A stretch of DNA of 64,000 nucleotides, taken from positions 47,460,032-47,524,031 of the forward strand of contig CM077343.1 of the NCBI GenBank assembly GCA_039655645.1. Reading direction: 5' to 3'. Of this stretch, positions 10,861-24,780 are shown one piece after another. Position numbers and translations under genes: made by a program. The notes under the pieces are model-generated. The model was not told where the DNA came from. It was given only the letters and a program-made list of their open reading frames with translations, and did no database searches. Each line of letters begins with the position of its first letter. Position 1 is the first letter of the stretch. Source of the stretch: Ammopiptanthus mongolicus. Lineage: Eukaryota; Streptophyta; Magnoliopsida; Fabales; Fabaceae.

Positions 10861-13800
10861 ACTTCATTTGGACGAGCATACCTCAAAATACGACGTTTCC
10901 GACGCTTGATTATTGGCAGTAGACGCTTGACTTCAATCTTCAGTGTTTTTGCTTTTGTAGCTTTTTTACTTTTGTCTTTATTCACGCTTTATCTCTTTCG
11001 TCTATTAGAGATGCTGAGGCTTTTATATTCTTATATTACAGTACTTGATGCTTCAAAACTTTATTGAAAAGGGTAACTCATTTTCTGGTCAAGCTTGGAC
11101 GTTGAATATCTTAAAACCTCGATTCAAATTTACTTCACCACCCATCATAATGGTCTATATTCTGAGTAGAAGCTTGATTAGCTTCACTGGATGCTTCTTA
11201 AAAGAGCTAAGGTGCTTGGTTATCCACTTGGCACATTCACAAGGCTATTTAAGACATAGCATTCAGAACATTTAGCGTATTATGCTTCTTTGACCCTGTT
11301 ACTGGCCGAATTACGATTCGATGTCTTCATGAAACTTGTTTATATGGATATTAGCTTTAATGAGACACCGGTTTCATCCAATTCGAACACCATCAGCTCA
11401 ATATATGGCATCAGACGCTACAAAGGTATGACAGTCAGGAACGGCATCACGTCACCAACTTACGGATGCATTTTGACAAAGATAGAGACTAATTTCGCTG
11501 TTGACCTCTCCACGAGAGTTCCAGATATTTATTTGAGCCTTCCAAAGATACCAAGATCGATACTTTTGAACACCCAAAGCTCCAGAAATTGTCAGCAGAC
11601 GATTGCATGTTCTGATTATCACGAACAGTATCACACGGTACTTCTCTTATCTTTCTAACAAAACCATGATCACTTCATTTGGACGAGCATACCTCAAAAT
11701 ACGACGTTTCCGACGCTTGATTATCGGCAGTAGACGCTTGACTTCAATCTTCAGTGTTTTTGCTTTTGTAGCTTTTTTACATTTGTATTTATTCACGCTT
11801 TTTTCTCTTTCTTCTATTAGAGATGCTGAAGCTTTTATATTCTTATATTACAGTACTTGATGCTTCAAAACTTTATTGAAAAGGGTAACTCATTTTCTGG
11901 TCAAGCTTGGACGTTGAATATCTTAAAACCTCGATTCAAATTTACTTCACCACCCATCATAATGGTCTGTATTCTGAGTAGAAGCTTGATTAGCTTCACT
12001 GGATGCTTCTTAAAAGAGCTAAGGTGCTTGGTTATCCACTTGGCACATTCACAAGGCTATTTAAGACATAGCATTCGGACCATTTAACGTATTATGCTTC
12101 TTTGACCCTGTTACTGGCCGAATTACGATTCAATGTCTTGATGAAACTTGTTTATATGGATATTAGCTTTAATGAGACACCGGTTTCATCCAATTCGAAC
12201 ACCATCAGCTCAATATATGGCATCAGACGCTACAAAGGTATGACAGTCAGGAACGGCATCACATCACCAACTTACGGATGCATTTTGACAAAGATAGAGA
12301 CTAATTTCGCTGTTGACCTCTCCACGAGAGTTCCAGATATTTATTTGAGCCTTCCAAAGATACCAAGATCGATACTTTTGAACACCCAAAGCTCGAGAAA
12401 TTGTCAGCAGACGATTGCATGTTCTGATTGTCACGAACAGTATCACACGGTACTTCTCTTATCTTTCTAACAAAACCATGATCACTTCATTTGGACGGGC
12501 ATACCTCAAAATACGACGTTTCCGACGCTTGATTATCGGCAGTAGACGCTTGACTTCAATCTTCGGTGTTTTTGCTTTTGTAGCTTTTTTACATTTGTAT
12601 TTATTCACGCTTTTTTCTCTTTCTTCTATTAGAGATGCTGAAGCTTTTATATTCTTATATTACAATACTTGATGCTTCAAAACTTTATTGAAAAGGGTAC
12701 CTCATTTTCTGGTCAAGCTTGGACGTTGAATATCTTAAAACCTCGATTCAAATTTACTTCACCACCCATCATAATGGTCTGTATTTTGACTAGAAGCTTG
12801 ATTAGCTTCACTGGACGCTTCTTAAAAGAGCTAAGGTGCTGGGTTATCCACTTGGCACATTCACAAGCCTATTTAACACATAGCATTCGGACCATTTAGC
12901 GTATTACGATTCTTTGACCCTGTTACTGGCCGAATTACGATTCGATGTCTTCATGAAACTTGTTTATATGGATATTAGCTTTAATGAGACACCGGTTTCA
13001 TCCAATTCGAACACCATCAGCTCAATATATGGCATCAGACGCTACAAAGGTATGACAGTCAGGAACGGCATCACGTCACCAATTTACGGATGCATTTTGA
13101 TAAAGATAGAGACTAATTTCGCTCTTGACCTCTGCACTAGTGTTCCAGATATTTATTTGAGCCTTCCAAAGATAACAAGATCAATACTTTTGAACACCCA
13201 AAGCTCCAGAAATTGTCAGCAGACGATTGCATGTTCTGATTGTCACGAACAGTATCACACGGTACTTCTCTTATCTTTCTAACAAAACCACGATCACTTC
13301 ATTTGGACGAGCATACCTCAAAATACGACGTTTCCGACGCTTGATTATCGGCAGTAGACGCTTGACTTCAATCTTCAGTATTTTTTCTTTTGTAGCTTTT
13401 TTACTTTTGTCTTTATTCACGCTTTTTTCTCTTTCTTCTAATAGAGATGCTGAAGCTTTTATATTCTTATATTATAGTACTTGATGCTTCAAAACTTTAT
13501 TGAAAAGGATACCTCATTTTCTGGTCAAGCTTGGACGTTGAATATCTTAAAACCTCGATTCAAATTTACTTCACCACCCATCATAATGGTCTGTATTCTG
13601 AGTAGAAGCTTGATTAGCTTCACTGGACGCTTCTTAAAAGAGCTAAGGTGCTTGGTTATCCACTTAGCACATTCACAAGCCTATTTAACACATAGCATTC
13701 GGACCATTTAGCGTATTACGATTCTTTGACCCTGTTACTGGCCGAATTACGATTCGATGTCTTCATGAAACTTGTTTATATGGATATTAGCTTTAATGAG

Positions 13801-14575
13801 ACACCGGTTTCATCCAATTCGAACACCATCAGCTCAATATATGGCATCAGACGCTACAAAGGTATGACAGTCAGGAACGGCATCACGTCACCAACTTACG
13901 GATGCATTTTGACAAAGATAGAGACTAATTTCGCTCTTGACCTCTCCACGAGAGTTCCAGATATTTATTTGAGCCTTCCAAAGATACCAAGATCGATACT
14001 TTTGAACACCCAAAGCTCCAGAAATTGTCAGCAGACGATTCCATGTTCTAATTGTCACGAACAGTATCACACGGTACTTCTCTTATCTTTCTAACAAAAC
14101 CATGATCACTTCATTTGGATGAGCGTACCTCAAAATATGACGTTTCCGACGCTTGATTATCGGCAGTAGACGCTTGACTTCAATCTTCAGTGTTTTTGCT
14201 TTTGTAGCTTTTTTACTTTTGTCTTTATTCACGCTTTTTCTCTTTCTTCTATTAGAGATGCTGAAGCTTTTATATTCTTATATTACAGTACTCGATGCTT
14301 CAAAACTTTATTGAAAAGGGTACCTCATTTTCTGGTCAAGCTTGGACGTTGAATATCTTAAAACCTCGATTCAAATTTACTTCACCACCCATCATAATGG
14401 TCTGTATTCTGAGTAGAAGCTTGATTAGGTTCACTGGACGCTTCTTAAAAGAGCTAAGGTGCTTGGTTATCCACTTGGCACATTCACAAGGCTATTTAAC
14501 ACATAGCATTCGGACCATTTAGCGTATTATGCTTCTTTGACCCTGTTACTGGCCGAATTACGATTCGATGTCTTC

Positions 14576-17006
14576 ATGAAACTTGTTTATATGGATATTA
14601 GCTTTAATGAGACATCGGTTTCATCCAATTCGAACACCATCAGCTCAATATATGGCATCAGACGCTACAAAGGTATGACAGTCAGGAACGTCATCACGTC
14701 ACCAACTTACGGATGCATTTTGACAAAGATAGACACTAATTTCGCTCTTGACCTCTCCACGAGAGTTCCAGATATTTATTTGAGCCTTCCAAAGATACCA
14801 AGATCGATACTTTTGAACATCCAAAGCTCCAGAAATTGTCAGCAGACGATTGCATGTTCTGATTGTCATGAACAGTATCACACGGTACTTCTCTTATCTT
14901 TCTAACAAAACCATGATCACTTCATTTGGACGAGCATACCTCAAAATACGACGTTTCCGACGCTTGATTATCGGCAGTAGACGCTTGACTTCAATCTTCA
15001 GTGTTTTTGCTTTTGTAGCTTTTTTACTTTTGTCTTTATTCCCGCTTTTTCTCTTTCTTCTATTAGAGATGCTGAAGCTTTTATATTCTTATATTACAGT
15101 ACTTGATGCTTCAAAACTTTATTGAAAAGGGTACCTCATTTTCTGGTCAAGCTTGGACGTTGAATATCTTAAAACCTCGATTCAAATTTACTTCACCACC
15201 CATCATAATGGTCTGCATTCTGAGTAGAAGCTTGATTAGCTTCACGGGACGCTTTTTAAAAGAGCTAAGGTGCTTGGTTATCCACTTGGCACATTCACAA
15301 GGCTATTTGACACATATCATTCGGACCATTTAGCGTATTATGCTTCTTTGACCCTGTTACTGGCCGAATTACAATTCGATGTCTTCATGAAACTTGTTTA
15401 TATGATATTTGCTTTAATGAGACACTGGTTTCATCCAATTTGAACACCATCAGCTCAATATATGGCATCAGACGCTACAAAGGTATGACAGTCAGGAACG
15501 GCATCACGTCACCAACTTACGGATGCATTTTGACAAAGATAGAGACTAATTTCGCTCTTAACCTCTCCACGAGAGTTCCAGATATTTATTTGAGCCTTCC
15601 AAAGATACCAAGATCGATACTTTTGAACACCCAAACCTCCAGAAATATTCAGCAGACGATTGCATGTGCTGATTGTCACGAACAGTATCACACGGTACTT
15701 CTCTTATCGTTCTAACAAAACCATGATCACTTCATTTGGAAGAGCATACCTCAAAATACGACGTTTCCGACGCTTGATTATCGGCAGTAGACGCTTGACT
15801 TCAATCTTCAGTGTTTTTGCTTTTGTAGCTTTTTTACTTTTGTCTTTATTCACGCTTTATCTCTTTCGTCTATTAGAGATGCTGATGCTTTTATATTCTT
15901 ATATTACAGTACTTGATGCTTCAAAACTTTATTGAAAAGGGTACCTCATTTTCTGGTCAAGCTTGGACGTTGAATATCTTAAAACCTCGATTCAAATTTA
16001 CTTCACCACCCATCATAATGGTCTGTATTCTGAGTAGAAGCTTGATTAGCTTCACGGGACGCTTCTTAAAAGAGCTAAGGTGCTTGGTTATCCACTTGGC
16101 ACATTCACAAGGCTATTTAACACATAGCATTCGGACCATTTAGCGTATTATGCTTCTTTGACCCTGTTACTGGCCGAATTACGATTCGATGTCTTCATGA
16201 AACTTGTTTATATGGATATTAGCTTTAATGAGACGCCGGATTCATCCAATTCGAACACCATCAGCTCAATATATGGCATCAGACGCTACAAAGGTATGAC
16301 AGTCAGGAACGGCATCACGTCACCAACTTACGGATGCATTTTGACAAAGATAGAGACTAATTTCGCTCTTGACCTCTCCACGAGTGTTCCAGATATTTAT
16401 TTGAGCCTTCCAAAGATACCAAGATCGATACTTTTGAACATCCAAAGCTCCAGAAATTGTCAGCAGACGATTGCATGTTCTGATTGTCATGAACAGTATC
16501 ACACGGTACTTCTCTTATCTTTCTAACAAAACCATGATCACTTCATTTGGACGAGCGTACCTCAAAATACGACGTTTCCGACGCTTGAATTTCGGCAGTA
16601 GACGCTTGACTTCAATCTTCAGTGTTTTTGCTTTTGTAGCTTTTTTACTTTTGTCTTTATTCACGCTTTTTCTCTTTCTTCTATTAGAGATGCTGAAGCT
16701 TTTATATTCTTATATTACAGTACTTGATGCTTCAAAACTTTATTGAAAAGGTTACCTCATTTTCTGGTCAAGCTTGGACGTTGAATATCTTAAAACTTCA
16801 TTCAAAATTACTTCTCTGCACATCATAATGTTCTGTATTCTGAGAAGACGCTTGATTAGCTTCACTCGACGCTTCTTAAATGAGCGAAGGCGCTTGGTTA
16901 TCCACTTTGCGCATTAACAAGTCTGTTTAACTCGTAGCATTTTGACCATTTTGCGTATTATGCTTCTTTGACCCTCTTACTGGTCGAATTAGGATTCGAT
17001 GTCTGC
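14576..17006 (+). repeat. Related S monomer pair M18/M20 at 1621 bp offset
   Basis: Monomers at 14576 and 16197 share private variants absent from the copy between them: GAACATCCAAAGCTCC and TTGTCATGAACAG. The intervening monomer (15387) instead shares CGCTTTATCTCTTTCGTC with the monomer at 10518, about 4.87 kb (six units) away. Exchange within the block has therefore acted over several register offsets. Confidence 0.7.
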
Positions 17007-17359
17007 ATGAAACTTGTTTATATTTATATTAGCTTTAATGAGACACCGATTTCATCCAATTCGAATACCATCAGCTGAATATATGGCCATCAGACGCTAC
17101 AAAAGTATGACAGTCAGGAACAACATCACGTCACCAACTTACGGATGCATTTTGACAAAGATAGAGACTGATTTCGCTCTTGACCTCTCCACGAGAGTTC
17201 CAGATATTTATTTGAGCCTTGCAAAGATACCAAGATCGATACTTTTGAACACCCAAAGATCCAGAAATTGTCAGCAGACGGTTGCATGTTCTGATTGTCA
17301 CGAACAGTATCACACGGTACTTCTGTTATATTTCTAACAAAACCGTGGTCACTTCATTA

Positions 17360-20300
17360 GGACGAGCTTACCTCAAAATACGACGTTTCGGACGCTTGAT
17401 TATCGGCAGCAGACGCTTGACTTCAATCTTTAGTCTTTTTGCTGTTGCAACTTTTGTACTTTTGTCTTTATTCACGCTATTTTTATCTTTCTTCTGTTGG
17501 AGTTGCTGAAGATTTTGTCTTCTTCTATTATAGTACTTGATGCTTCAGAACTTTATTGAAAAGGGTACCTCATTTTCTGGTCAAGCTTGGACTTTAAATA
17601 TCTTAATACTTCAATCAAAATAACTTCTCCACCCATCATAATGTTCTGTATTCTGAGTAAACGCTTGATCAGCTTCGCTGCACTCTTCTTAAAAGAGCTA
17701 AGGCGCTTGGTTATCTACTTGGCACATTCACAAGGCTATTTAACTCGTAGCATTCTGACCATTTAGCGTATTATGCTTCTTTGACCCTGTTACTGGCCGA
17801 ATTAGGATTCGCTGTCTTCATGAAACTTGTTTATATGGATATTAGCTTTAATGAGACACTGGTTTCATCCAATTCGAACACCATCAGCTCAATATATGGC
17901 CATCAGACGCTACAAAGGTATGACAGTCAGGAACGACATCACGTCATCAACTTACGGATGCATTTCGACAAAGTTAGAGATCGATTTCGCTCTTGACCTC
18001 TTCACGAGAGTTGCAGATATTTATTTGAGCCTTCCAAAGATACCAAGATCGATACTTTTGAACACCCAAAGCTCCAGAAATTGTCAGCAGACGGTTGCAT
18101 GTTCTGATTGTCACGAACAGTATCACACGGTACTTCTCTTATCCTTCTAATAAAACCAAGATAACTTCATTAGGACGAGCATACCTCAAAATACGACGTT
18201 TTAGACGCTTGATTATCGGCAGTACATGCTTGACTTCAATCTTTAGTGTTTTTGCTTTTGCGGCTTTTTTACTTTTGTCTTTAGTCACGCATTTTTTTCT
18301 CTTTCTTCTATTAGAGTTGCTGAAACTTTTGTCCTTTTCTATTACAGTACTTGATGCTTCAGAACTTTATTGAAAATGATACCTCATTTTCTGGTCAAGC
18401 GTGGACTTTGAATATCTTAATACTTCTTTCAAAATTACTTCCCCGCCCATCATAATGTTTTGTATTCTGAGTAGACGATTGATTAGCTTCACTGGACGCT
18501 TCTTAAAAGAGCTACGGCTCTTGGTTATCCACTTGGCACATTCACAAGGCTATTTAACTCGTAGCATTCTGACCATTTAGCGTATTATGCTTCTTTTGAC
18601 CATGTTAGGCTGAATTAGGATTCGATGTCTGCATGAAAATTGTTTATATGGATATTAGCTTTAATGAGACACCAGTTTCATCCCATTCGAACACCATCTG
18701 CTCAATTTATGGCATCAGATGCTACAAAGGTATGACAGTCAGGAACGGCATCACGTCACCAACTTACTGATGCATGTTGACAAAGATAGAGATCGATTTC
18801 GCTCTTGAACTCTTCACTAGAGTTGCAGATATTTCTTTGAGCCTTACAACCATACAAATATCGATACTTTTCAACGCCCAAAGCTCCAGAAATTGTCAGT
18901 AGACGGTTGCATGTTCTGATTGTCACGAACAGTATCATATCTCAAGCTTGAAGAAGGAATTTCACTCTGATAGACAATGATACATATCTCGGCTTATTCA
19001 GGAATCATGTAGGTATTTCTCTTACCTTTCTAACAAAACCAAGATCAATTCATTAGGGCGAGCGTACCTAAAAATACGACGTTTCGGACGCTTGATTATC
19101 GGCAGCAGACGCTTGACTTCAATCTTCAGTGTTTTTGCTGTTGCAGCTTTTGTACTTTTGTCTTTATTCACGCTTTTATTCTCTTTCTTCAATTAGAGTT
19201 GCTGAAGTTTGTATGTTCTTATGTTACAGTACTTGATGCTTCAAAACTTTATTTAAAAAGGAACCTCATTTTCTGGTCAACCTTGGACGTTGAATATCTT
19301 AGTACTTCATTCAAATTTACTTCTCCACCATCATAATGTTCTGTATTCTGAGTAGAAGCTTGATTACCTTTAGTAGACGCTTCTTAAAAGAGATAAGGCG
19401 CTTGGTTATCCACTTGGCACATTCACAAGGCTATTTAACTCGTAGCATTCTGACCATTTAGCGTATTATGCTTCTTTGACCCTTTTACTGGCCGAATTAG
19501 GATCCGATGTCTTCATTTAACTTGTTTATATGGATATTAGCTTTGATGAGACACCAGTTTCGTCCAATTCAAACACCATCAGCTCAATATATGGCCATCA
19601 TATGCTACCAAGATATGACAGTCAGGAATGGCATCTCGTCACCAACGTACGGATTGATTTTGGCAAAGATAGAGATCGATTTCGCTCTTGACCTCTTTAC
19701 GAGAGTTGCAGATAATTCTTTGAGCCTTCCAACGATACCAAGATTGGTACTTTTGAAAGCCTAATGCTCCAGCAATTGTCAGCAGACGGTTGGATGTTTT
19801 GATTGTCACGAACAGTATCACATCTTAAGCTTGAAGAAGGAATTTCACTCTGATAGAGAATGATACATATCTCGGCATATTCAGGAATCATGTAGGTATT
19901 TCTCTTACCTTTCTAACAAAACCAAGATCACCTCATTAGGGCGAGCGTACCTCAAAATACGACATTTCAGACGCATGATTATCGGCAGCAGACGCTTGAC
20001 TTCAATCTTCAGTGTTTTTGTTGTTGCCGCTTTTGTACTTTTGTCTTTATTAACGCTTTTCTTCTCTTTCTTCTATTAGAGTTACTGAAGCTTTTATATT
20101 CTTATATTACAGTACTTGATGCTTCAGAACTTTATTGAAAAGGGTACCTCATTTTCTGGTCAAGCTTGGACGTTGAATATCTTAATACTTCATTCAAAAT
20201 TACTTCTCCACCCATCATAATGTTCTGTATTCTGAGTAGATGCTTGATTGGCTTCACTGGATGATTCTTAAAAGAGCTAAGGAGCTTGGTTATCCGCTTT

Positions 20301-23300
20301 GCACATTCACAAGTCTGTTTAAGTCATAACATTCTGACCATTTAGCGTATTATACTTCTTTCACACTGTTACGGGCCGAATTAGGATTCGATGTCTTCAT
20401 GAAACTTGTTTATATGGATATTAGCTTTAATGAGACACTGATTTCATCCACTTCGAACACCATCAGCTCAATATATGGCCATCAGACGCTACAAAGGAAA
20501 GACAGTCAGGAACGGCATCATGTCACCAACTTACGGATGCATTTTGACAAAGATAGAGATCGATCTCGTTCTTGACCTCTTCACGAGAGCTACAGATATT
20601 TCTTTAAGCCTTCCAACGATACCAATATCGATACTTTTGAACACCCAAAGCTCCATAAATTGTCAGCAGACGGTTGCATGTTCTTATTGTCACGAACAGT
20701 ACCACGTCACAAGTCTGAAGAAAGAATTTCACTCCGGTAGAGATTGATACAGATCTCGGCTTCTTCAGGAAACATGTAGGTTTTTCTCTTATATTTTTAA
20801 CAAAACCAAGATCACTACATTAGGTCGAGCGCACCTCAAAATACGGCATTTCGTAACCTTGATTATCGGCAGCAGACGCTTGACTTCAATCTTCAATGTT
20901 TTTGCTGTTGCCACTTTTGTACTTTTGTCTTTATTCCCGCTTTTCTTATCTTTCTTCTATTAGTGTTGCTGAAGCTTATATATTCTTATATTACAGTACT
21001 TGATGCTTCGGAACTTTATTTAAAAGGGTACCTCATTTTCTGGTCAACCTTGGACATTGAATATCTTAGTACTTCAGTCAAATTTACTTCTCCACCATCA
21101 TAATGTTCTGTATTCTGAGTAGACGCTTGATTAGCTTCACTAGACGCTTCTTAAAAGAGCTAAGGCGCTTGGTTATCCACTTGGCACATTCACAAGGCTA
21201 TTTAACTTATAGCATTCTGACCATTTAGCGTATTATGCTTCTTTGACCCTGTTACTGGCCGAATTAGGATTCGATGTTTGCATGAAACTTGTTTATATGA
21301 ATATTAGCTTTAATGAGACACCGATTTCATCCAATTCGAACACCATCAACTCAATATATGGCCATCAAATGCTACAAAGGTATGTCAGTCAGGAACGGCA
21401 CCACGTCACCAACGCACGGATGCATTTTGGCAAAGATAGAGATCACTTTCGCTCTTGACCTCTTTACGAGAGTTGCAGATATTTCTTTGAGCCTTCCAAC
21501 GGTACCAATATCGAAACTTTTGAATGCCCAAAGCTCCAGAAATTGTCAGCAGACGGTTGCATGTTCTCATTTGTCACGAACACTATCACATCTCAAGCTT
21601 GAAGAAGGAATTTCACTCCGATAAAGATTGATACAGATCTCGGCTTCTTCAGGAAACATGTAGGTATTTCTCTTATATTTTTAACAAAACCAAGATCACT
21701 TCATTAGGACGAGCGTACCTCAAAATACGACGTTTCGGACGCTTGATTATCGGCAGCAGACGGTTGACTTCAATCTTCAGTGTTTTTGCTATTGCCGCTT
21801 TTGTACTTTTGTCTTTATTAACGTTTTTTATCTCTTACTTCTATTAGAGTTGCGGAAGCTTTTATATTCTTATATTACAGTACTTGATGCTTCAGAAGTT
21901 TATTGAAAAGGGTAACTCATTTTCTGGTCAGGCTTGGACGTTGAATATCTTAATACTTCATTCAAAATTACTTCTCCACCCATCATAATGTTCTGTATTC
22001 TGAGTAGATGCTTGATTGGCTTCACTGGATGATTCTTAAAAGAGCTAAGGCGCTTGGTTATCCGCTTTGCACATTCACAAGTCTGTTTAACTCGTAGCAC
22101 TCTGACCTTTTAGCATATTATGCTTCTTTCACCCTGTTACTGGCCGAATTAGGATTCGATGTCCTCATGAAACTTGTTTATATGGATATTAGCTTTAATG
22201 AGACACCGGTTTCATCCAATTCGAACACCATCAGCAAAATATACGGCAATCAGACGCTACAAATGTATGACAGTCAAGAACAGCATCACGTCACCAACTT
22301 ACGGATGCATTTTGGCCAATATAGAGATCGATTTCGCTCTTGACCTTTTCACGAGAGTTGCAGATATTTCTTTGATCCTTCCCACGATACCAAGATCAAT
22401 ACTTTAGAAAAACTAATGCTCCAAAAATTGTCAGAAGGAGGTTGCATATTCGAATTGTCACAAACAGTATCACACCACATGCTTGAAGAAGGAATTTCAC
22501 TCGGATAGAGATTGATTCAAATCTCGACTTCTTCAGGAAATAGGTAGGTATTTCTCTTATCTTACTAAAATAACCAAGATCACTTCATTAGGACAAGCGT
22601 ACCTCAAAATACGATGTTTCAGGCACTTGATTATCGGCAGCAGATGCTTGACTTCAATCTTCGGTATTTTTTGCTGTTGCAGCTTTTGTACTGTTGTCTT
22701 TATTCACGCCTTTCTTCTCTTTCTTCTATTAGAGTTGATGAAGCTTTTATATTCTTATATTACAATACTTGATGCTCCATAACTTTATTGAAAAGGGTAC
22801 CTTATTTTCTGGTCAAGCTTAGACGTTGAATATCTTAATGCTTCATTCAAAATTACTTCTCCAGCCATCATAATGTTCGGTATTCTGAGTTGACGCTTGA
22901 TTGGCTTCACTGGACGATTCTTAAAAGAGCTAAGGTGCTTGGTTATCCGCTTTGCACATTCACAAGTCTGTTTAACTCGTAGCATTCTCTTCATTTAGCG
23001 TATTATGCTTCTTTGACCCTGTTACTGGCCGAATTAGGATTCGATGTCTTCGTGATACTTGTTTATATGGATATAAACTTTAATGAGACGCTGGTTTCAT
23101 CCAATTCGAACACCATCAGCTCAATATATGGCCAACGGATTCAACAAAGATATGACAGTCAGAAACGGCATCACGTCACCAACTTACAGATGCATTTTGG
23201 TTAAGATAGAGATCGATTTCGTTCTTGACCTCTTCACGAGAGCTGCAGATATTTCTTTGAGCCTTCCAACGATACCAAGATCGATACTTTTGGAAACCTA

Positions 23301-24780
23301 AAGCTCCAGAAAATGTCAGCAGAAGGTTTCAAATTCGAATTGTCACAAACAGTATCACACCTCATGCTTGAAGAGGGAATTTCACTCAGATAGAGATTGA
23401 TTCAGATCTCGACTTGTTCAGGAAACAGGTAGGTATTTCTCTTATCTTACTAAAAAGTCCAACTTCACTTTATTAGGACGAGCGTACATCAAAACATGAC
23501 GTTTCAGACACTTGATTGTCTGCAGCAGACGCTTGACTTCAATCTTCAGTGTTTTTGCTGTTACCGTTTTTCTACTTTTGTCTTTATTCATGCTTTTCTT
23601 CTCTTTCTTCTATTAGAGTTGCTGAAGCTTTTTTATTCTTATATTACAGTACTTGTTTTTTTATTGAAAAGGGCACCTCATTTTCTGGTCAAGCTTAGAC
23701 GTTGAATATCTTTATACTTCATTCAAAATTACTTCTCCACCCATCATAATGTTCTGTATTCTGAGAAGACGCTTGATTAGATTCACTTGACGCTTCTTAA
23801 ATGAGCTAAGGCGCTTGGGTACCCGCTTTGCACATTCACATGTCTGTTTAACTCGTAGCATTCTGACCATTTAGCATATTATGCTTCTTTCACCCTGTTA
23901 CTGGCCGAATTAGGATTCGATATCTTTACGAAACATGTTTATATGGATATTTTCGAACACCATCATCTCAATATATGGCCATCAGATGCTAGAAAGGTAT
24001 GGCAGTTAGGAACGGCATCACGTCACCAACTTACGGATGCATTTTGACAAAGATAGAGATCGATTTCGTTCTTGACCTCCTAACGAGAGCTGCAGATATT
24101 TCTTTGAGCATTCCAACTATACCATGATCGATACTTTTGAACACCCAAAGCTCCAGAAATTGTCAGCAGACGATTGCATGTTCTTATTGTCACGAACAGT
24201 ACCACATCTTAAGCTTGAAGAAGGAATTTCACTCCGATAGAGATTGATACAGATCTCAGCTTCTTCAGGAAACATGTAGGTATTTCTCTTATATTTTTAA
24301 GAAAACTAAGATCTCTTCATTAGGACAAGCGTACCTCAAAATACGACGTTTCGGACGCTTGATTATCGGCAGCAGACGCTTGACTTCAATCTTTAGTGTT
24401 TTTGCTGTTGCGGCTTTTGTACTTTTGTCTTTATTAATGTTTTTCTTCTCTTTCTTCTATTAGAGTTGCTGAAGCTTTTATATTCTTATATTACAGTAGT
24501 TGATGCTTCAGAACTTTATTGAAAAGGGTAACTCATTTTATGGTCAAGCATAGACGTTGAATATCTCAATACTTCATTCAAAATTAATTCTCTACCCATC
24601 ATAATGTTCTGTATTCTGAGTAGACGCTTGATTGGCTTCACTGGATGATTCTTAAAAGAGCTAAGGCGCTTGTTTATCCGCTTTGCACATTCACAAGTCT
24701 GTTTAACTCGTAGCATTCTGACCATTTAGCGTATTATGCTTATTTCACCCTTTTACTGGCCTAATTAGGATTCGATGTCT
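17360..24780 (+). repeat. Left arm of an old ~18 kb-offset duplication
   Basis: Monomers from here match 36205-42845 in order with private variants. Examples are GATTCGCTGTCTTC (17811 and 36653), CTTCATTTAACTTG (19511 and 37545), a CAAAATATA-type variant with TACAAATGTATG (about 22250 and 40280) and GAGACGCTGGTTTC (23086 and 41115). The offset is about 18845 at the left end and 18027-18035 over 19515-23928. The change of about 812 means one monomer is present here and missing from the other arm. Divergence between arms is clearly greater than within the 5.06 kb or 1768 bp HORs, so this event is older. Confidence 0.8.

Larger units (their letters stand above)
5646..18632 (+). repeat. Homogenised block of 16 S monomers (M7-M22)
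   Basis: Landmarks 5646, 6459, 7271, 8082, 8894, 9706, 10518, 11329, 12141, 12953, 13765, 14576, 15387, 16197, 17007 and 17820; every spacing is 810-813. All lack the 72 bp segment. Copies from 6459 to about 16750 are nearly identical by eye, differing by scattered single-base changes and rare 1 bp indels, many of them in the T-rich tract. Diagnostic variants are AACCTCGATTCAAATTTAC before the CCCATCATAATG block and AGAAGCTTGATTAGC in place of AGACGCTTGATTAGC. The last two copies (17007, 17820) are more diverged and lead into the L block. This is the youngest-looking expansion of single monomers in the window. Confidence 0.95.

Noticed and set aside
6420..16750. Tandem family of small protein genes (about 109-122, 85 and 76 codons per monomer on the plus strand)
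   Set aside because: Longest versions rely on a TTG start. Frames change between monomers because 812 is not a multiple of three, several copies have early stops or frameshifts, and the T-tract peptide is explained by base composition. No promoter or gene spacing was seen.
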